A stretch of 64,000 bases of DNA from Pseudomonadota bacterium. Its GTDB lineage: Bacteria; Pseudomonadota; Alphaproteobacteria; Rhizobiales; Rhizobiaceae. The stretch is taken from contig JAEYRU010000112.1 of assembly GCA_023435335.1 (NCBI GenBank), forward strand, positions 1-64,000, in the 5' to 3' direction. Below, piece by piece: positions 18,772 to 27,274 of the stretch; position 1 is the stretch's first letter; each line of letters begins with the position of its first letter. The position numbers and the translations under genes are program-made. The notes beneath the pieces are model-generated. The model was not told the origin of the DNA, did no database searches, and worked only from the letters and a program-made list of their open reading frames with translations.

Positions 18772-19941
18772 ATGGAAGCAACACTCTCGGATCTCGAGGT
18801 CGAGCAGGCCTCCAGGCTCATCGGAGACATCTACGACTGCGCCATCGATCCGGGCCGGTGGCCCGAGACGCTGCAAAGCATCCAGGATCTGCTGATTTGC
18901 GCGAACGCGGTTCTCTACCTGTACGACGGTGACAAGCTGAGCTACCGGCTGAAAGCCGTGGTCGGCGTGGATGCCGAATGGGAGAGGCGGATGTTCGACT
19001 ATGACGCCGACATCGCCTCGATCTACAACTACCTCGGCAACGCCATGATACGCCCGTTCGAGGACTATTTCGTCCTGCGCCGCGATCTTCCCGACGAATT
19101 CCTGTTCGCCAATCGCTACTTCACGGAGTGGGCCCAGCCACAGGGTATCTCCGACCTTATCCAGGCGACGCTGATGCGCGAACCGGCACGCCTCGCACTT
19201 CTCGCGATGGGGCGTTTCGAGCGCGACGGACGCATATCGCGCCGAGAGCTGATGTTGATGGATCTGCTGGCACCCCACATGCGGCGCGCCCTCAAGATCT
19301 CCGACATCATCGACATGAAGACGATAGAGGCGTCCACGCTCGACGAGATCGCGACGCCGCTCTTTGTCGTGACAGCGGATCGCAGACTGCTCCATGCGAA
19401 CCCGGCTGCGAGGGAGCTGCTTGCGACTTCTTCGGCCCTGGGTCTTGGCAGCGACGGCAGGATCCGCGCCACCGACGCGCACACCACAGAACGCCTACTC
19501 GCAGGCATACAGCCCGGGCGGTGGGAAAGCGGAGCGGGAGGAAGTGGCGGCATCATTCTCTCCGGCACCGAAGAGACGCTGGCGATTGCCCATGTCCTGC
19601 CGCTCGCGGTTGGGCCGGCGGGCGAGCGGCTGCGTCTGAACGCCGCCGCCGCGATCCTGGTCACGTCGATGCAGTCTCCTTCCGGTCTGCGGTTGACCGT
19701 GATCGCCGAAACGTTCGGCCTGACACCGGCGGAGACGCGCGTCCTCGAGCACCTTTGCCGCGGAATGAGTATCTCGGAGACCTCGAAGTCGCTGGGGATC
19801 GCGCACCCCACGACGAAGACGCATCTGGCGCGAATCCTGTCCAAGACCGGCACCCGCAGGCAGGCCGAGCTGCTTGCCGTGGTGAATCGCCTGACAACCA
19901 TACCGCTTGCCAGCGATACGTGTCGGGCGGCCGGTTGCTGA
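18772..19941 (+). CDS. LuxR-type (GerE helix-turn-helix) transcriptional regulator
   Basis: The 389-residue protein ends in a GerE/LuxR helix-turn-helix (about 325-385: LTPAETRVLEHLCRGMSISE and GIAHPTTKTHLARILSKTGT). The long N-terminal part lacks an acyl-homoserine-lactone-binding signature and has no receiver aspartate. A PAS-like segment (about 190-290) begins at TPLFVVTADRRLLHANPAA. It therefore probably senses a small ligand or redox signal rather than a quorum signal. The ATG at 18772 follows GAGGCGG; an upstream GTG (18739) is less likely. Its divergent position next to two exported Cys-rich proteins suggests it controls them. Confidence 0.87.
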   Translation: MEATLSDLEVEQASRLIGDIYDCAIDPGRWPETLQSIQDLLICANAVLYLYDGDKLSYRLKAVVGVDAEWERRMFDYDADIASIYNYLGNAMIRPFEDYFVLRRDLPDEFLFANRYFTEWAQPQGISDLIQATLMREPARLALLAMGRFERDGRISRRELMLMDLLAPHMRRALKISDIIDMKTIEASTLDEIATPLFVVTADRRLLHANPAARELLATSSALGLGSDGRIRATDAHTTERLLAGIQPGRWESGAGGSGGIILSGTEETLAIAHVLPLAVGPAGERLRLNAAAAILVTSMQSPSGLRLTVIAETFGLTPAETRVLEHLCRGMSISETSKSLGIAHPTTKTHLARILSKTGTRRQAELLAVVNRLTTIPLASDTCRAAGC

Positions 19942-20026
19942 TCGCCCCCATGGACTGACGCCGAAGATGCCGCCTTGACAAGGCGCGCTCCGGACCCGAC
20001 TTGTTTCGCTTCCGAGGAGGCCAGAC

Positions 20027-20788
20027 ATGTCCCAAGCCCGACGCACGACCATCGACGCCGGCGAAATCGAGCGCTTTTCCGCTCTGGCCGCAGAGTGGTG
20101 GAACCCCAACGGCAAGTTCCGCCCGCTGCACAAGTTCAATCCCGTTCGGCTTGCCTATATCCGCGACCAGGTGACCGGCCATTTCGGGCGCGACCCGCGC
20201 GCGGCCAAGCCCTTCGAGGGTCTGCGCTTCCTTGACATAGGCTGCGGCGGCGGCCTGCTGTCCGAGCCCATGGCCCGGCTCGGCGCCGATGTCGTCGGCG
20301 CAGACGCTTCTCAAACGAATATCGAGGTCGCGCGGCTCCACGCGGCCGAGAGCGGCGTGAAGGTGGACTATCGCGCCACCACCGCGGAGGCGCTGGCCGA
20401 CTCCGGCGAGAAGTTCGACGTGATCCTGAACATGGAAGTCGTCGAGCATGTGGCCGACGTCGATTTCTTCGTCGCCAAGTGCGGGGAGATGCTGAAGCCT
20501 GGCGGCGTGATGTTCGTCGCGACGATCAACCGGACGCTGAAAGCGCTGGGCCTTGCCATAATCGGCGCCGAATACGTTCTGCGCTGGCTGCCGCGCGGCA
20601 CGCACCAGTTCGGCAAGCTGGTCCGCCCCGAGGAACTGGAGAAGGCTCTCGCCGCCGCCGGGATGACGATCTCCGAGCGCACCGGGGTGGTCTACAACCC
20701 GCTCGCCGACCGCTGGCAGCGCTCGCGCGACATGGACGTCAACTACATGGTGGTCGCCACGAAGGCGGCCGACGACGACATCGGCTAG
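20027..20788 (+). CDS. ubiG: Ubiquinone biosynthesis O-methyltransferase UbiG
   Basis: The 253-residue enzyme carries out both O-methylations in ubiquinone synthesis (2-polyprenyl-6-hydroxyphenol and 3-demethylubiquinol). It has the SAM-binding motif FLDIGCGGGLLSEPMARLGA (near residue 70). The N-terminal FSALAAEWWNPNGKFRPLH is diagnostic of UbiG, as is EVVEHVADVDFFV. A GAGGAGG ribosome site precedes the ATG. In related genomes it commonly lies divergent to lysC; here an islet of about 4.5 kb separates them. Confidence 0.97.
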   Translation: MSQARRTTIDAGEIERFSALAAEWWNPNGKFRPLHKFNPVRLAYIRDQVTGHFGRDPRAAKPFEGLRFLDIGCGGGLLSEPMARLGADVVGADASQTNIEVARLHAAESGVKVDYRATTAEALADSGEKFDVILNMEVVEHVADVDFFVAKCGEMLKPGGVMFVATINRTLKALGLAIIGAEYVLRWLPRGTHQFGKLVRPEELEKALAAAGMTISERTGVVYNPLADRWQRSRDMDVNYMVVATKAADDDIG

Positions 20789-20831
20789 AGCCTGTCCATC
20801 ACCAGGGAAGGTGCCGGCCCACGGGCCGGAG

Positions 20832-21257
20832 TCAGTTCCGGTCCTCGGGCAACTCCGGCAGCGGCATCACCTCGACGCCGTCCTCCAGCAGGCCCTTGAC
20901 CTCATCGACCGAGGCCTCGCCGTAGATGCCGCGCGGATCGGTTTCGCCGAAATGTATCCTGCGCGCTTCCTCGGCGAACTTGTCGCCGACATAGTCCGCG
21001 TTCTCGCGCACCTGCTTCGTCATTTCCCTCAGTTGCGCCAGCATCTTGCGCTGCGTCTCGCCAGCGGCGAGCGCAATCTGCTCGCGCTTGCGCCCCGTTG
21101 AAACCGACGGCGCCATCAGGGCCTTGTCGACCTTGGACGAGCCGCAAGCCGGGCAGGACACGAAGCCTCGCTTCTTCTGTGTCTCGAACTCGTCGCCGTT
21201 GCGGAACCAGCCGTCGAATTCGTGATCCCGGTCGCAATGAAGCGAAAAGCGGATCAT
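20832..21257 (-). CDS. DUF1178 family protein
   Basis: The 141-residue protein matches DUF1178. It has a start MIRFSLHCDRDHEFDGWFRN, a zinc-ribbon-like pair (C8 and the CPACGSSKVDKALMAPSV block) and a helical second half. Function is unknown in the family; the zinc ribbon suggests nucleic-acid or protein binding. Its start overlaps the nitrilase stop by 4 bp (ATGA), so it is translated from the same message. It is the last gene of the comF-grxC-nitrilase-DUF1178 run. Confidence 0.9.
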   Translation of the reverse strand: MIRFSLHCDRDHEFDGWFRNGDEFETQKKRGFVSCPACGSSKVDKALMAPSVSTGRKREQIALAAGETQRKMLAQLREMTKQVRENADYVGDKFAEEARRIHFGETDPRGIYGEASVDEVKGLLEDGVEVMPLPELPEDRN

Positions 21258-22111
21258 ATCGCCTGGCGCTCCGGCTCGGCGGCGACGTGGCGCACGTCGA
21301 ACTCGCGCGCATTCTTGAGGTTGGGAATCCTGCGCCGCGCAGCGTCGGACGCCGCGGGATCGATCTCGGCCAGCACCACCCCCGGCTCATCATGCCCTGC
21401 CTCGGCCACGATGCGGCCCCAGGGATCGACGATCATCGAGTGACCGTAGGTCTCGCGCCCGTCCTCGTGCCGCCCGCCCTGGGCGGCCGCGATCACGAAG
21501 GCGCCGTTCTCGATCGCGCGGGCACGCAGCAGAATGTGCCAGTGCGCCTCGCCCGTCTGGCGCGTGAAGGCGGCGGGAACGGTAAGCACCTCGGCGCCAG
21601 CCAGCGCCTGGGCACGGAAAAGCTGCGGGAAACGAAGGTCGTAGCAGACGGAGAGTCCGACGCGGGCGAACGGCAGGTTGGCGACGACTGTCTGTTGTCC
21701 CGGCACATAGGTTGCGGACTCGCGCCAGCTTTCGCCATTGTCTAGATCGACGTCGAACATGTGGATCTTGTCGTAGGTGGAGACGAGTGCGCCCGAGGGG
21801 TCGAACAGGAAGGCGCGGTTCGCCACCTTGCCGTCCGGCCGGGCGATCGCCGTCGAACCTACATGGATGTGAATGCCTAGCTCCGCGGCAAGCGCGGCCG
21901 CCTTTGCCGCCACGGTATCTTCAGCCTGCGGCCTGATGTTTGCCATCAGCGCCGCACGGTCGCGCATCAGCGCGCCCGTCATCTCCGGCGACTGCACATA
22001 GGTCGCGCCGGCCGCGGCCGCCTCGCGTACCAGCGCCTCGAAATCCGCGACGTTCCGAGCGATGTCTGTTCCCGACCGCATCTGCAGGGCGGCGACCTTG
22101 ATCATGCTCAT
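21254..22111 (-). CDS. Carbon-nitrogen hydrolase (Nit/omega-amidase branch)
   Basis: The 285-residue protein has the nitrilase-superfamily Glu-Lys-Cys triad: Glu in YVQSPEMTG, Lys in YDKIHMFDVD and Cys156 in LSVCYDLRFPQLF. The sequence is closest to the Nit1/Nit2 branch, whose members hydrolyse deaminated glutathione or alpha-ketoglutaramate and so act as metabolite repair enzymes. It overlaps grxC by 4 bp upstream and DUF1178 by 4 bp downstream. The neighbouring glutaredoxin supports a deaminated-glutathione amidase, but that assignment is inference. Confidence 0.92.
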   Translation of the reverse strand: MSMIKVAALQMRSGTDIARNVADFEALVREAAAAGATYVQSPEMTGALMRDRAALMANIRPQAEDTVAAKAAALAAELGIHIHVGSTAIARPDGKVANRAFLFDPSGALVSTYDKIHMFDVDLDNGESWRESATYVPGQQTVVANLPFARVGLSVCYDLRFPQLFRAQALAGAEVLTVPAAFTRQTGEAHWHILLRARAIENGAFVIAAAQGGRHEDGRETYGHSMIVDPWGRIVAEAGHDEPGVVLAEIDPAASDAARRRIPNLKNAREFDVRHVAAEPERQAI

Positions 22112-22392
22112 TGCACCGACTGCTCCCGCCCGGCATCGTCCTGAAGAAGCGCATCGAGCTTGCCGGCCCGGTCGAGCGCGTGCAGATCATCGGAGCCACC
22201 GACATGCAAGTCGCCGATGAATATCTGCGGGAAGGTCGAGCGCCCGTCGGCGCGCTGGATCATCTCCTTGCGCAGCTCCTGCGAGAAGCTCGCGTCATGT
22301 TCGGTGTAGGCGACCCCCTTGCGCTCCAGCAGGCGCTTGGCGGCAGCACAGTATCCGCACATCATGCGGGTGTAGATGGTGACTTCCTTCAT
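22108..22392 (-). CDS. grxC: Glutaredoxin 3
   Basis: The 94-residue cytosolic oxidoreductase has the dithiol active site C12-G-Y-C15 (MMCGYCAAAKRLL), the cis-Pro segment RSTFPQIFIGD and the GG-DD glutathione-binding motif (VGGSDDLHALD). It reduces disulfides and glutathionylated proteins with glutathione. It overlaps the nitrilase start by 4 bp. A TATATA-like -10 lies 20-30 bp upstream, within the end of comF, so it may have its own promoter. Confidence 0.95.
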   Translation of the reverse strand: MKEVTIYTRMMCGYCAAAKRLLERKGVAYTEHDASFSQELRKEMIQRADGRSTFPQIFIGDLHVGGSDDLHALDRAGKLDALLQDDAGREQSVQ

Positions 22393-22416
22393 GATCCGTC
22401 CGTCCGGCTTTACGCC

Positions 22417-23208
22417 CTATATAGGGGCTGGCGACGTGGGCAGGAAGTCCCCCGAGACGTCGCCCGGGATGGCGCGGGCGAATGCAAGCACGTCGACTTC
22501 GCGGGCGCCGGCCTTCTTCAGCGCCTTCGCCACCGCGCCGACCGTCGCGCCGGTGGTGATGACGTCGTCGACCAGGAGTACGCGGCGTCCGCGCACAGCG
22601 TGGATGTCCACAACGCGGAAGGCGCCGCGCACGTTGGCCTCGCGCTCGTTTGCCCGCAGCCCGACCTGCTGGCGTGTTCGCTTGCTGCGCTCCACCGCCA
22701 TTGCCGAGAAAGGCAGGCCGGCCAGTCGGGCAACGTGGCGCCCGAGTTCCGCGGACTGGTTGAAGCGCCGCTGGAAGAAACGGCGGCGGTGCAGCGGAAC
22801 CGGCACGACCAGATCGGCCTCGGGCAGCAGTTCCGAGCCCGCGCGCAGCATCCAGGCCGCCATCCAGGGGGCGAGGTCGGTGCGGTCGCGGTATTTCAGG
22901 CTCTGCACGATCTGCCGCGCCGCGCCGGTATACGACACCGCCGCCCGCGCACGCGCGAAGGCAGGCGGGTTGGCAATCGCCTCGGGCGAAACCGCGCCGT
23001 CGCCCATGTCATGCGCAAAGGGCGTGCCCAGGACCTCGCACCACGGCCGCTCGAGAAACTTGATCCGAGGCCAGCATGCGGCACACAGGGTGCCCGGCGC
23101 CTGCACGAGATTGCGGCAGCCCGGACAGACCGGCGGAAACAGTATGGACGAGGCGAGAGCGAACAAAGCCCCGCCACGGGTCTTGATTGCGAGCATCGGT
23201 TCGGCCAC
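22417..23208 (-). CDS. ComF family protein (phosphoribosyltransferase fold)
   Basis: The 263-residue protein has an N-terminal four-Cys zinc finger (PVCPGC and LCAACW) and a C-terminal type I phosphoribosyltransferase domain with the PRPP loop VLLVDDVITTGAT. This is the ComF/GntX arrangement. Family members take part in DNA uptake in some bacteria, but in alphaproteobacteria the role is unproven. The frame begins with GTG at 23208; an ATG at 23196 is equally possible and no clear ribosome site decides. It precedes grxC by 24 bp. Confidence 0.9.
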   Translation of the reverse strand: MAEPMLAIKTRGGALFALASSILFPPVCPGCRNLVQAPGTLCAACWPRIKFLERPWCEVLGTPFAHDMGDGAVSPEAIANPPAFARARAAVSYTGAARQIVQSLKYRDRTDLAPWMAAWMLRAGSELLPEADLVVPVPLHRRRFFQRRFNQSAELGRHVARLAGLPFSAMAVERSKRTRQQVGLRANEREANVRGAFRVVDIHAVRGRRVLLVDDVITTGATVGAVAKALKKAGAREVDVLAFARAIPGDVSGDFLPTSPAPI

Positions 23209-23280
23209 GTGAGGAACCAGCCGCTACCATAACACGACAGGGACAGGACGCACCGCCCGTCGGCAGGCAAGGCAGGAACA

Positions 23281-24165
23281 ATGGAACCGCTGTTCGATCC
23301 TAATCTCATCCGCGAGCGCAGGCTGCGCGCAATGCGCACACCGCATCCGGGGGCGGATTTCCTGATGCGCCACGTCTGCGAGGACCTGGCCGAGCGGCTA
23401 TCGGCTGTGGAGCGCCGGTTTGGCGTTGCGGCCGACCTCTTCTCCGGCAGCCCCCTGGCTGGAAAGGCGATGCTTGCGACCGGCAAGGTCGGCGACGTCG
23501 TCAGGATCGAGACCGATCGGGCATTGCTTGCCGGAAGCACGGGCGTTGTTGCCCCTCCCGAGACGGTCCCGCTGGCGCCTGAAAGCATCGAATTGGCGGT
23601 ATCGCTCCTGACCTTGCAGGAAGCCAACGACGTCCCCGGAATGCTTGTCCAGGCGCGTCGGTCGTTGAAGCCGGACGGCCTTTTCCTCGGGGCGATGGCC
23701 GGCCAGGGTACGTTGGCGGAACTCAAGGAGAGCCTGCTGGCAGCCGAAGCGGAGGTGTCGGGCGGGGTGAGTCCGCGCGTGGCGCCCTTCGCCGATGTCC
23801 GCGAGGCAGGCGCGCTGCTCCAGCGGGCGGGGTTTGCGCTGCCGGTTGCCGACGTCGAGCAATTGACCGTCCGCTACGATACGATGTTCGGCCTGATGCG
23901 CGACCTGCGCGCAATGGGCGCCACCAATCCGCTGGCAGCCCGGTCCCGCCGGCCGGCCACCCGCGCATTCTTCTCGCGCGCCGCCGAAATCTACGCCGAG
24001 CGCTTTTCGGACCCGGACGGTCGCGTGCGCGCCACCTTTTCAATCATCTGGATGTCGGGGTGGGCGCCGCATGCATCGCAGCAGCAACCCCTGAAGCCGG
24101 GCAGCGGAAAGGTTTCCCTGGCTAGCGTGCTCGGCGACGCAACCGGCGGCCGTCGCGACGTTTAG
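23281..24165 (+). CDS. SAM-dependent methyltransferase of the NDUFAF5-like family
   Basis: The 294-residue protein begins LFDPNLIRERRLRAMRT, a start shared with alphaproteobacterial homologues of mitochondrial NDUFAF5, an assembly factor that modifies a complex I subunit. The SAM-binding glycine motif is degenerate (AADLFSGSPLAGKA), but post-motif elements such as LTLQEANDVPGMLVQARRSL and the FADVREAGALLQRAGFALP block fit. Ends with RFSDPDGRVRATFSIIWMSGW. It is divergent from comF across 72 bp. The complex I link is by homology only. Confidence 0.8.
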   Translation: MEPLFDPNLIRERRLRAMRTPHPGADFLMRHVCEDLAERLSAVERRFGVAADLFSGSPLAGKAMLATGKVGDVVRIETDRALLAGSTGVVAPPETVPLAPESIELAVSLLTLQEANDVPGMLVQARRSLKPDGLFLGAMAGQGTLAELKESLLAAEAEVSGGVSPRVAPFADVREAGALLQRAGFALPVADVEQLTVRYDTMFGLMRDLRAMGATNPLAARSRRPATRAFFSRAAEIYAERFSDPDGRVRATFSIIWMSGWAPHASQQQPLKPGSGKVSLASVLGDATGGRRDV

Positions 24166-24174
24166 TGAACGGAT

Positions 24175-24348
24175 TCAGTTGCCGTTCAGCGTCTGCGTGA
24201 ATTTGCTCGCGTTGTTGGCGAAGAGAAAACCGGCCGAATTCGTCATGTTGGTGACGCCCGCGACAATCGCGAGGGAGATGACGGCGACGATCAGACCGTA
24301 TTCGATCGCCGTAGCGCCGGCCTTGTCCTTAAGAAAACGTTTCAGCAT
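24175..24348 (-). CDS. Flp/Fap-type pilin (type IVb), orphan
   Basis: The 57-residue prepilin has a short basic leader (MLKRFLKDKAG) and the Flp motif GATAIEYGLIVAVISLAIV. The conserved Glu-Tyr follows a Gly cleavage site and leads into a single hydrophobic helix. Flp pilins are processed by CpaA-type peptidase and assembled by the Tad machinery. No tad/cpa genes are visible in this window. The start at 24348 gives the normal pilin length; the open frame extends upstream to 24474 without support. A TTAA-N6-TTAAC sequence lies at 24395-24409, about 50 bp upstream. Confidence 0.88.
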   Translation of the reverse strand: MLKRFLKDKAGATAIEYGLIVAVISLAIVAGVTNMTNSAGFLFANNASKFTQTLNGN

Positions 24349-24431
24349 CTGACGCCCCTTCGCCGATTTACCGCCTTCTACCGCCCTTTTGTTAAAATAG
24401 ATTAACGAGCGCCGCCCGGAATTGACAGGCA

Positions 24432-24737
24432 TCAGCAGTCGCCGGCCCGGGAACCGTTGCGGTGGATGATGCAAACCGAGTTAGGCTTGGCCTGCAGCAC
24501 GCTCTTGCGCACCGTGTAATTTCCGCCGGTGCGTACCGAGCCGGTCGCCATACGGTCGACGTTGTCTGCATTGCGGGCCAGGAGTTGATTGCTGCGGTCC
24601 TCGGCGAGGGGCGCGACCAGCAATGCCACCACAACGGCCGCGGCGCCGAAGAGCAGCGCCACGCGGAGGGAACCGGCATTTGCCACGAACGGATCGCGCT
24701 CCCCGGCGGGAGCATCCCGGTATTCGCCCGGCGTCAT
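24432..24737 (-). CDS. Small single-pass membrane protein, function unknown
   Basis: The 101-residue protein has a polar N-terminus and one hydrophobic helix at about 25-46 (LRVALLFGAAAVVVALLVAP). The exposed C-terminal part has two Cys (SVCIIH and a final GDC). A GCAGGAGAAGG ribosome site precedes the ATG. It is the gene upstream of the Flp pilin on the same strand (83 bp apart), so it may be co-expressed with it. No family recognised. Confidence 0.65.
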   Translation of the reverse strand: MTPGEYRDAPAGERDPFVANAGSLRVALLFGAAAVVVALLVAPLAEDRSNQLLARNADNVDRMATGSVRTGGNYTVRKSVLQAKPNSVCIIHRNGSRAGDC

Positions 24738-24832
24738 GGCCCTTCTCCTGCCGCAGCCCTGGCAAAATCGCCTATCGGCTTAATTCGCCTCAATATTTCG
24801 CTTTTTGATAAATCTTCCCTTAACGGGCCAAG

Positions 24833-25246
24833 TCAGAGCAGGTCGATCAGGTGCGCGATCAGCGGAATATCGGCGTCTGGCATCGCATAGTCGCGCATCT
24901 GCTTTGGGCGCACCCACTTCAGCGCCTGGTGCTCCTTCGCCACCGGCGTACCCCAGAAGCGGCGGCAAACGAAAAGCGGCATCAGCAGATGAAAGCTTTC
25001 GTAGGAATGGCTGGCGAAGGTCAGCGGGGCGAGGCACGCCACCTTGGTCTCGACGTCGAGTTCCTCCTTGAGTTCGCGCACCACCGCCTCCTCCGGGGTC
25101 TCGCCGCCTTCAACCTTGCCCCCGGGAAACTCCCACAGGCCGGCAAGCTGCTTGCCCTCGGGCCGCTGTGCGATCAGCACCCGCCCATCAGCGTCGACCA
25201 GCGCGCAGGCGACGACAAGGACGAGGGGTTTGGAGTTGCCAGCCAT
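24833..25246 (-). CDS. mutT: 8-oxo-dGTP diphosphatase MutT (Nudix hydrolase)
   Basis: The 137-residue protein has a complete Nudix box from G in GGKVEGGETPEEA through REL to EEL. The MutT-specific N-terminal VVACALVDADGRVLIAQRPEGK and GLWEFPGGK are present. It hydrolyses oxidised guanine nucleotides to prevent transversion mutations. I start it at the ATG at 25246, which gives the family length and follows the GNAT stop by 2 bp; the open frame extends to 25381 inside the GNAT gene. Last gene of the ppiC-argJ-GNAT-mutT run. Confidence 0.93.
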   Translation of the reverse strand: MAGNSKPLVLVVACALVDADGRVLIAQRPEGKQLAGLWEFPGGKVEGGETPEEAVVRELKEELDVETKVACLAPLTFASHSYESFHLLMPLFVCRRFWGTPVAKEHQALKWVRPKQMRDYAMPDADIPLIAHLIDLL

Positions 25247-25248
25247 CG

Positions 25249-26019
25249 TCAGGCCGGCAACGCGCGGTAGTGGTAGCGATAGACTTCCGCGAAACGGAGC
25301 GAGCGGTAGAGCGAGAGCGCAGGCTCGTTGTCCGCCTCGACCTGCAGCCAGGCTATGGTGGCGCCCCTCAGCCTCGCCCATTTGAGCGCCGACAGGATCA
25401 AGCGCCGCGCATAACCCTTGCGGCGCTCGCCTTCCGCCGTGGCAATCTCGAATAATCCCGCGAGTTCACCGTCGTGGACGCAGATTGCGCTGGCCACAGG
25501 TTCTCCTGCCTCTTCCAATACAAAGAGCCCGGCTTGGGGCTCGATGGAGCTGATGATCTCGGTGAGGCCCGGCCGCATGGCGGGGTCGCGGCCGTGTATG
25601 CGGATCGCCGCGGTGATGAAACGCCCCATGTCCTTGAGCGGTATCTGGTTCATGGCGCCGGCGACGCTGTTTTCGGCAAGGGGCATTGCCAGGACCAGAG
25701 ATTCGGAGAATCGCTGCCAGCCCTCGCCATCGAAATAGCTGGAAAGCGTCTCGCCGGCCAGCGGCGACATGCGAAAGATCAGGGGGCGTCCGTATGCCTC
25801 GAAGCGGCGGCCCGCGCGCGATATGCGCTCGGATATTCCCTGCGAATCGCCCGGATCGAGCGGATTCACCGAGTTCAGGCGCTTTGCGGCGTGGCCAGCC
25901 GTCAGCCGGATCACCCAAGTGCCGTCATAATGCACCGAGGCGGCCGGCCAGGCGCGGAATCCAGCCGCTTCGAAACGCCGGGCAATCCCCAATGGAGTGG
26001 TGTTCAAGAGATCGGACAT
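25249..26019 (-). CDS. GNAT family N-acetyltransferase
   Basis: The 256-residue protein has a C-terminal GNAT domain (about 130-256). The acetyl-CoA pyrophosphate-binding stretch is EGERRKGYARRLI, followed by the ALKWARLRGATIAWLQVEADNEPALSLYRSLRF motif that ends most such domains. The N-terminal 120 residues form a distinct, probably substrate-binding half. The gene lies between argJ (8 bp) and mutT (2 bp) in one operon. Substrate unknown. Confidence 0.88.
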   Translation of the reverse strand: MSDLLNTTPLGIARRFEAAGFRAWPAASVHYDGTWVIRLTAGHAAKRLNSVNPLDPGDSQGISERISRAGRRFEAYGRPLIFRMSPLAGETLSSYFDGEGWQRFSESLVLAMPLAENSVAGAMNQIPLKDMGRFITAAIRIHGRDPAMRPGLTEIISSIEPQAGLFVLEEAGEPVASAICVHDGELAGLFEIATAEGERRKGYARRLILSALKWARLRGATIAWLQVEADNEPALSLYRSLRFAEVYRYHYRALPA

Positions 26020-26027
26020 CTAGCCGA

Positions 26028-27269
26028 TCAGCTCCGGTAGTCGCCATTGATGGCAACATATTCCTTCGTCAGGTCGCAGGTGTAGACCGTGGCCTTGCCA
26101 CGGCCGAGGCCAATGTCGGCGCGGATGCGGATATGGTCGCGCTTCATGTACGCAGACGTCTCGGCCTCCGAATAGACGGGATCGCGCTCGCCCTCATGCG
26201 CCAGGCGGGTATCCCCGAACCAGATCGAAAGCCGGTCGCGGTCGGCCGGTTCGCCGGCCTTGCCGACAGCCATTACCACGCGGCCCCAATTCGCATCCTC
26301 CCCGGCGATAGCCGTCTTGACCAGCGGCGAATTGGCGATCGAGAGGGCGATCCTCTTGGCCGAGCGCGACGATTTCGCGCCCTCGACCGTGACCTCCACG
26401 AATTTGCGTGCTCCCTCCCCGTCCTTCACGACCTGCAGGGCCAGTGACTTGAGCACCTTGTTCAGGGCGCGGCGAAACGAAGAAAGCCGCGGATCGGCCG
26501 GATCGGCTATCTCGGGCGCGCCGCGTCTGGCGGCCGCTCCCGTGGCGAACAGCATGAGTGTGTCGCTGGTCGAGGTGTCACTGTCGACGGTGACCGCGTT
26601 GAAGGTCTTGCCGACGCCTTTGGAGAGCAGTGATTGCAGCACCGGCGCCGCCAGCGCGGCGTCCGTCGCCACGAAGGAAAGCATCGTCGCCATGTCCGGC
26701 GCGATCATGCCGGCTCCCTTGGCGATGCCGTTTATCGTCACCGTGGCGCCGCCTATCTCGGCGGTCGCGGTGGCGTATTTCGGATAGGTGTCGGTGGTCA
26801 TGATCGCCTTGCCGGCCTCTGACCACTGGGCCGGCCGCGCGTCTTTCGCCATGCCCTCGAGCAGGTGTGCGAAGCGAGCGGCGTCCAGCGGTTCACCGAT
26901 GACACCGGTGGAGGCGAGGAAGACGTCCTGGACAGCGCATCCCGCGGCCTTTGCCGCCGCCTCTGCCGTCATCGCCGTCGTCTCGCGCCCCTTCTTCCCG
27001 GTGAAGGCGTTGGCGTTGCCGGAATTGACCACCAGCGCACGCGCGCCGCCGCCCGCGAGGTTGCGGCGGCAGAAATCGACAGGAGCCGAGGGGCATTTCG
27101 AGCGGGTGAAGACGCCGGCGGCCGTGGTCCCCTCGTCGAAGACCATCAGCATGAGGTCGGTGCGCCCCTTGTACTTGATGCCGGCCTGCGCCGTAGCGAT
27201 GCGCACGCCTTCGATCGCAGGCATCTTCGGGAATGACTTGGGAGCAAGGGGGGAGATGGTGTCGGACAT
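26028..27269 (-). CDS. argJ: Bifunctional ornithine acetyltransferase / N-acetylglutamate synthase ArgJ
   Basis: The 413-residue enzyme recycles the acetyl group between N-acetylornithine and glutamate in arginine synthesis. It has the self-cleavage motif KGAGMIAPDMATML, whose Thr before MLSF becomes the nucleophile of the beta chain. The GVFTRSKCPSAPV, VNSGNANAFTG and MTTDTYPK blocks are also diagnostic. A perfect 9-bp inverted repeat (27275-27294) lies 5 bp before the ATG and overlaps the only candidate ribosome site. It is followed by the GNAT gene at 8 bp. Confidence 0.96.
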   Translation of the reverse strand: MSDTISPLAPKSFPKMPAIEGVRIATAQAGIKYKGRTDLMLMVFDEGTTAAGVFTRSKCPSAPVDFCRRNLAGGGARALVVNSGNANAFTGKKGRETTAMTAEAAAKAAGCAVQDVFLASTGVIGEPLDAARFAHLLEGMAKDARPAQWSEAGKAIMTTDTYPKYATATAEIGGATVTINGIAKGAGMIAPDMATMLSFVATDAALAAPVLQSLLSKGVGKTFNAVTVDSDTSTSDTLMLFATGAAARRGAPEIADPADPRLSSFRRALNKVLKSLALQVVKDGEGARKFVEVTVEGAKSSRSAKRIALSIANSPLVKTAIAGEDANWGRVVMAVGKAGEPADRDRLSIWFGDTRLAHEGERDPVYSEAETSAYMKRDHIRIRADIGLGRGKATVYTCDLTKEYVAINGDYRS

Positions 27270-27274
27270 GGGAA

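Noticed and set aside
15615..19941. Mobile element or genomic island with integrase in the lysC-ubiG gap
   Set aside because: No integrase, transposase, tRNA target or flanking direct repeat was seen; only gene content suggests acquisition.
20814..20829. CCGGCCC/GGGCCGG hairpin between ubiG and DUF1178 as a terminator
   Set aside because: Loop is only 2-4 nt and no T-run follows on either strand, so I do not list it as a terminator.
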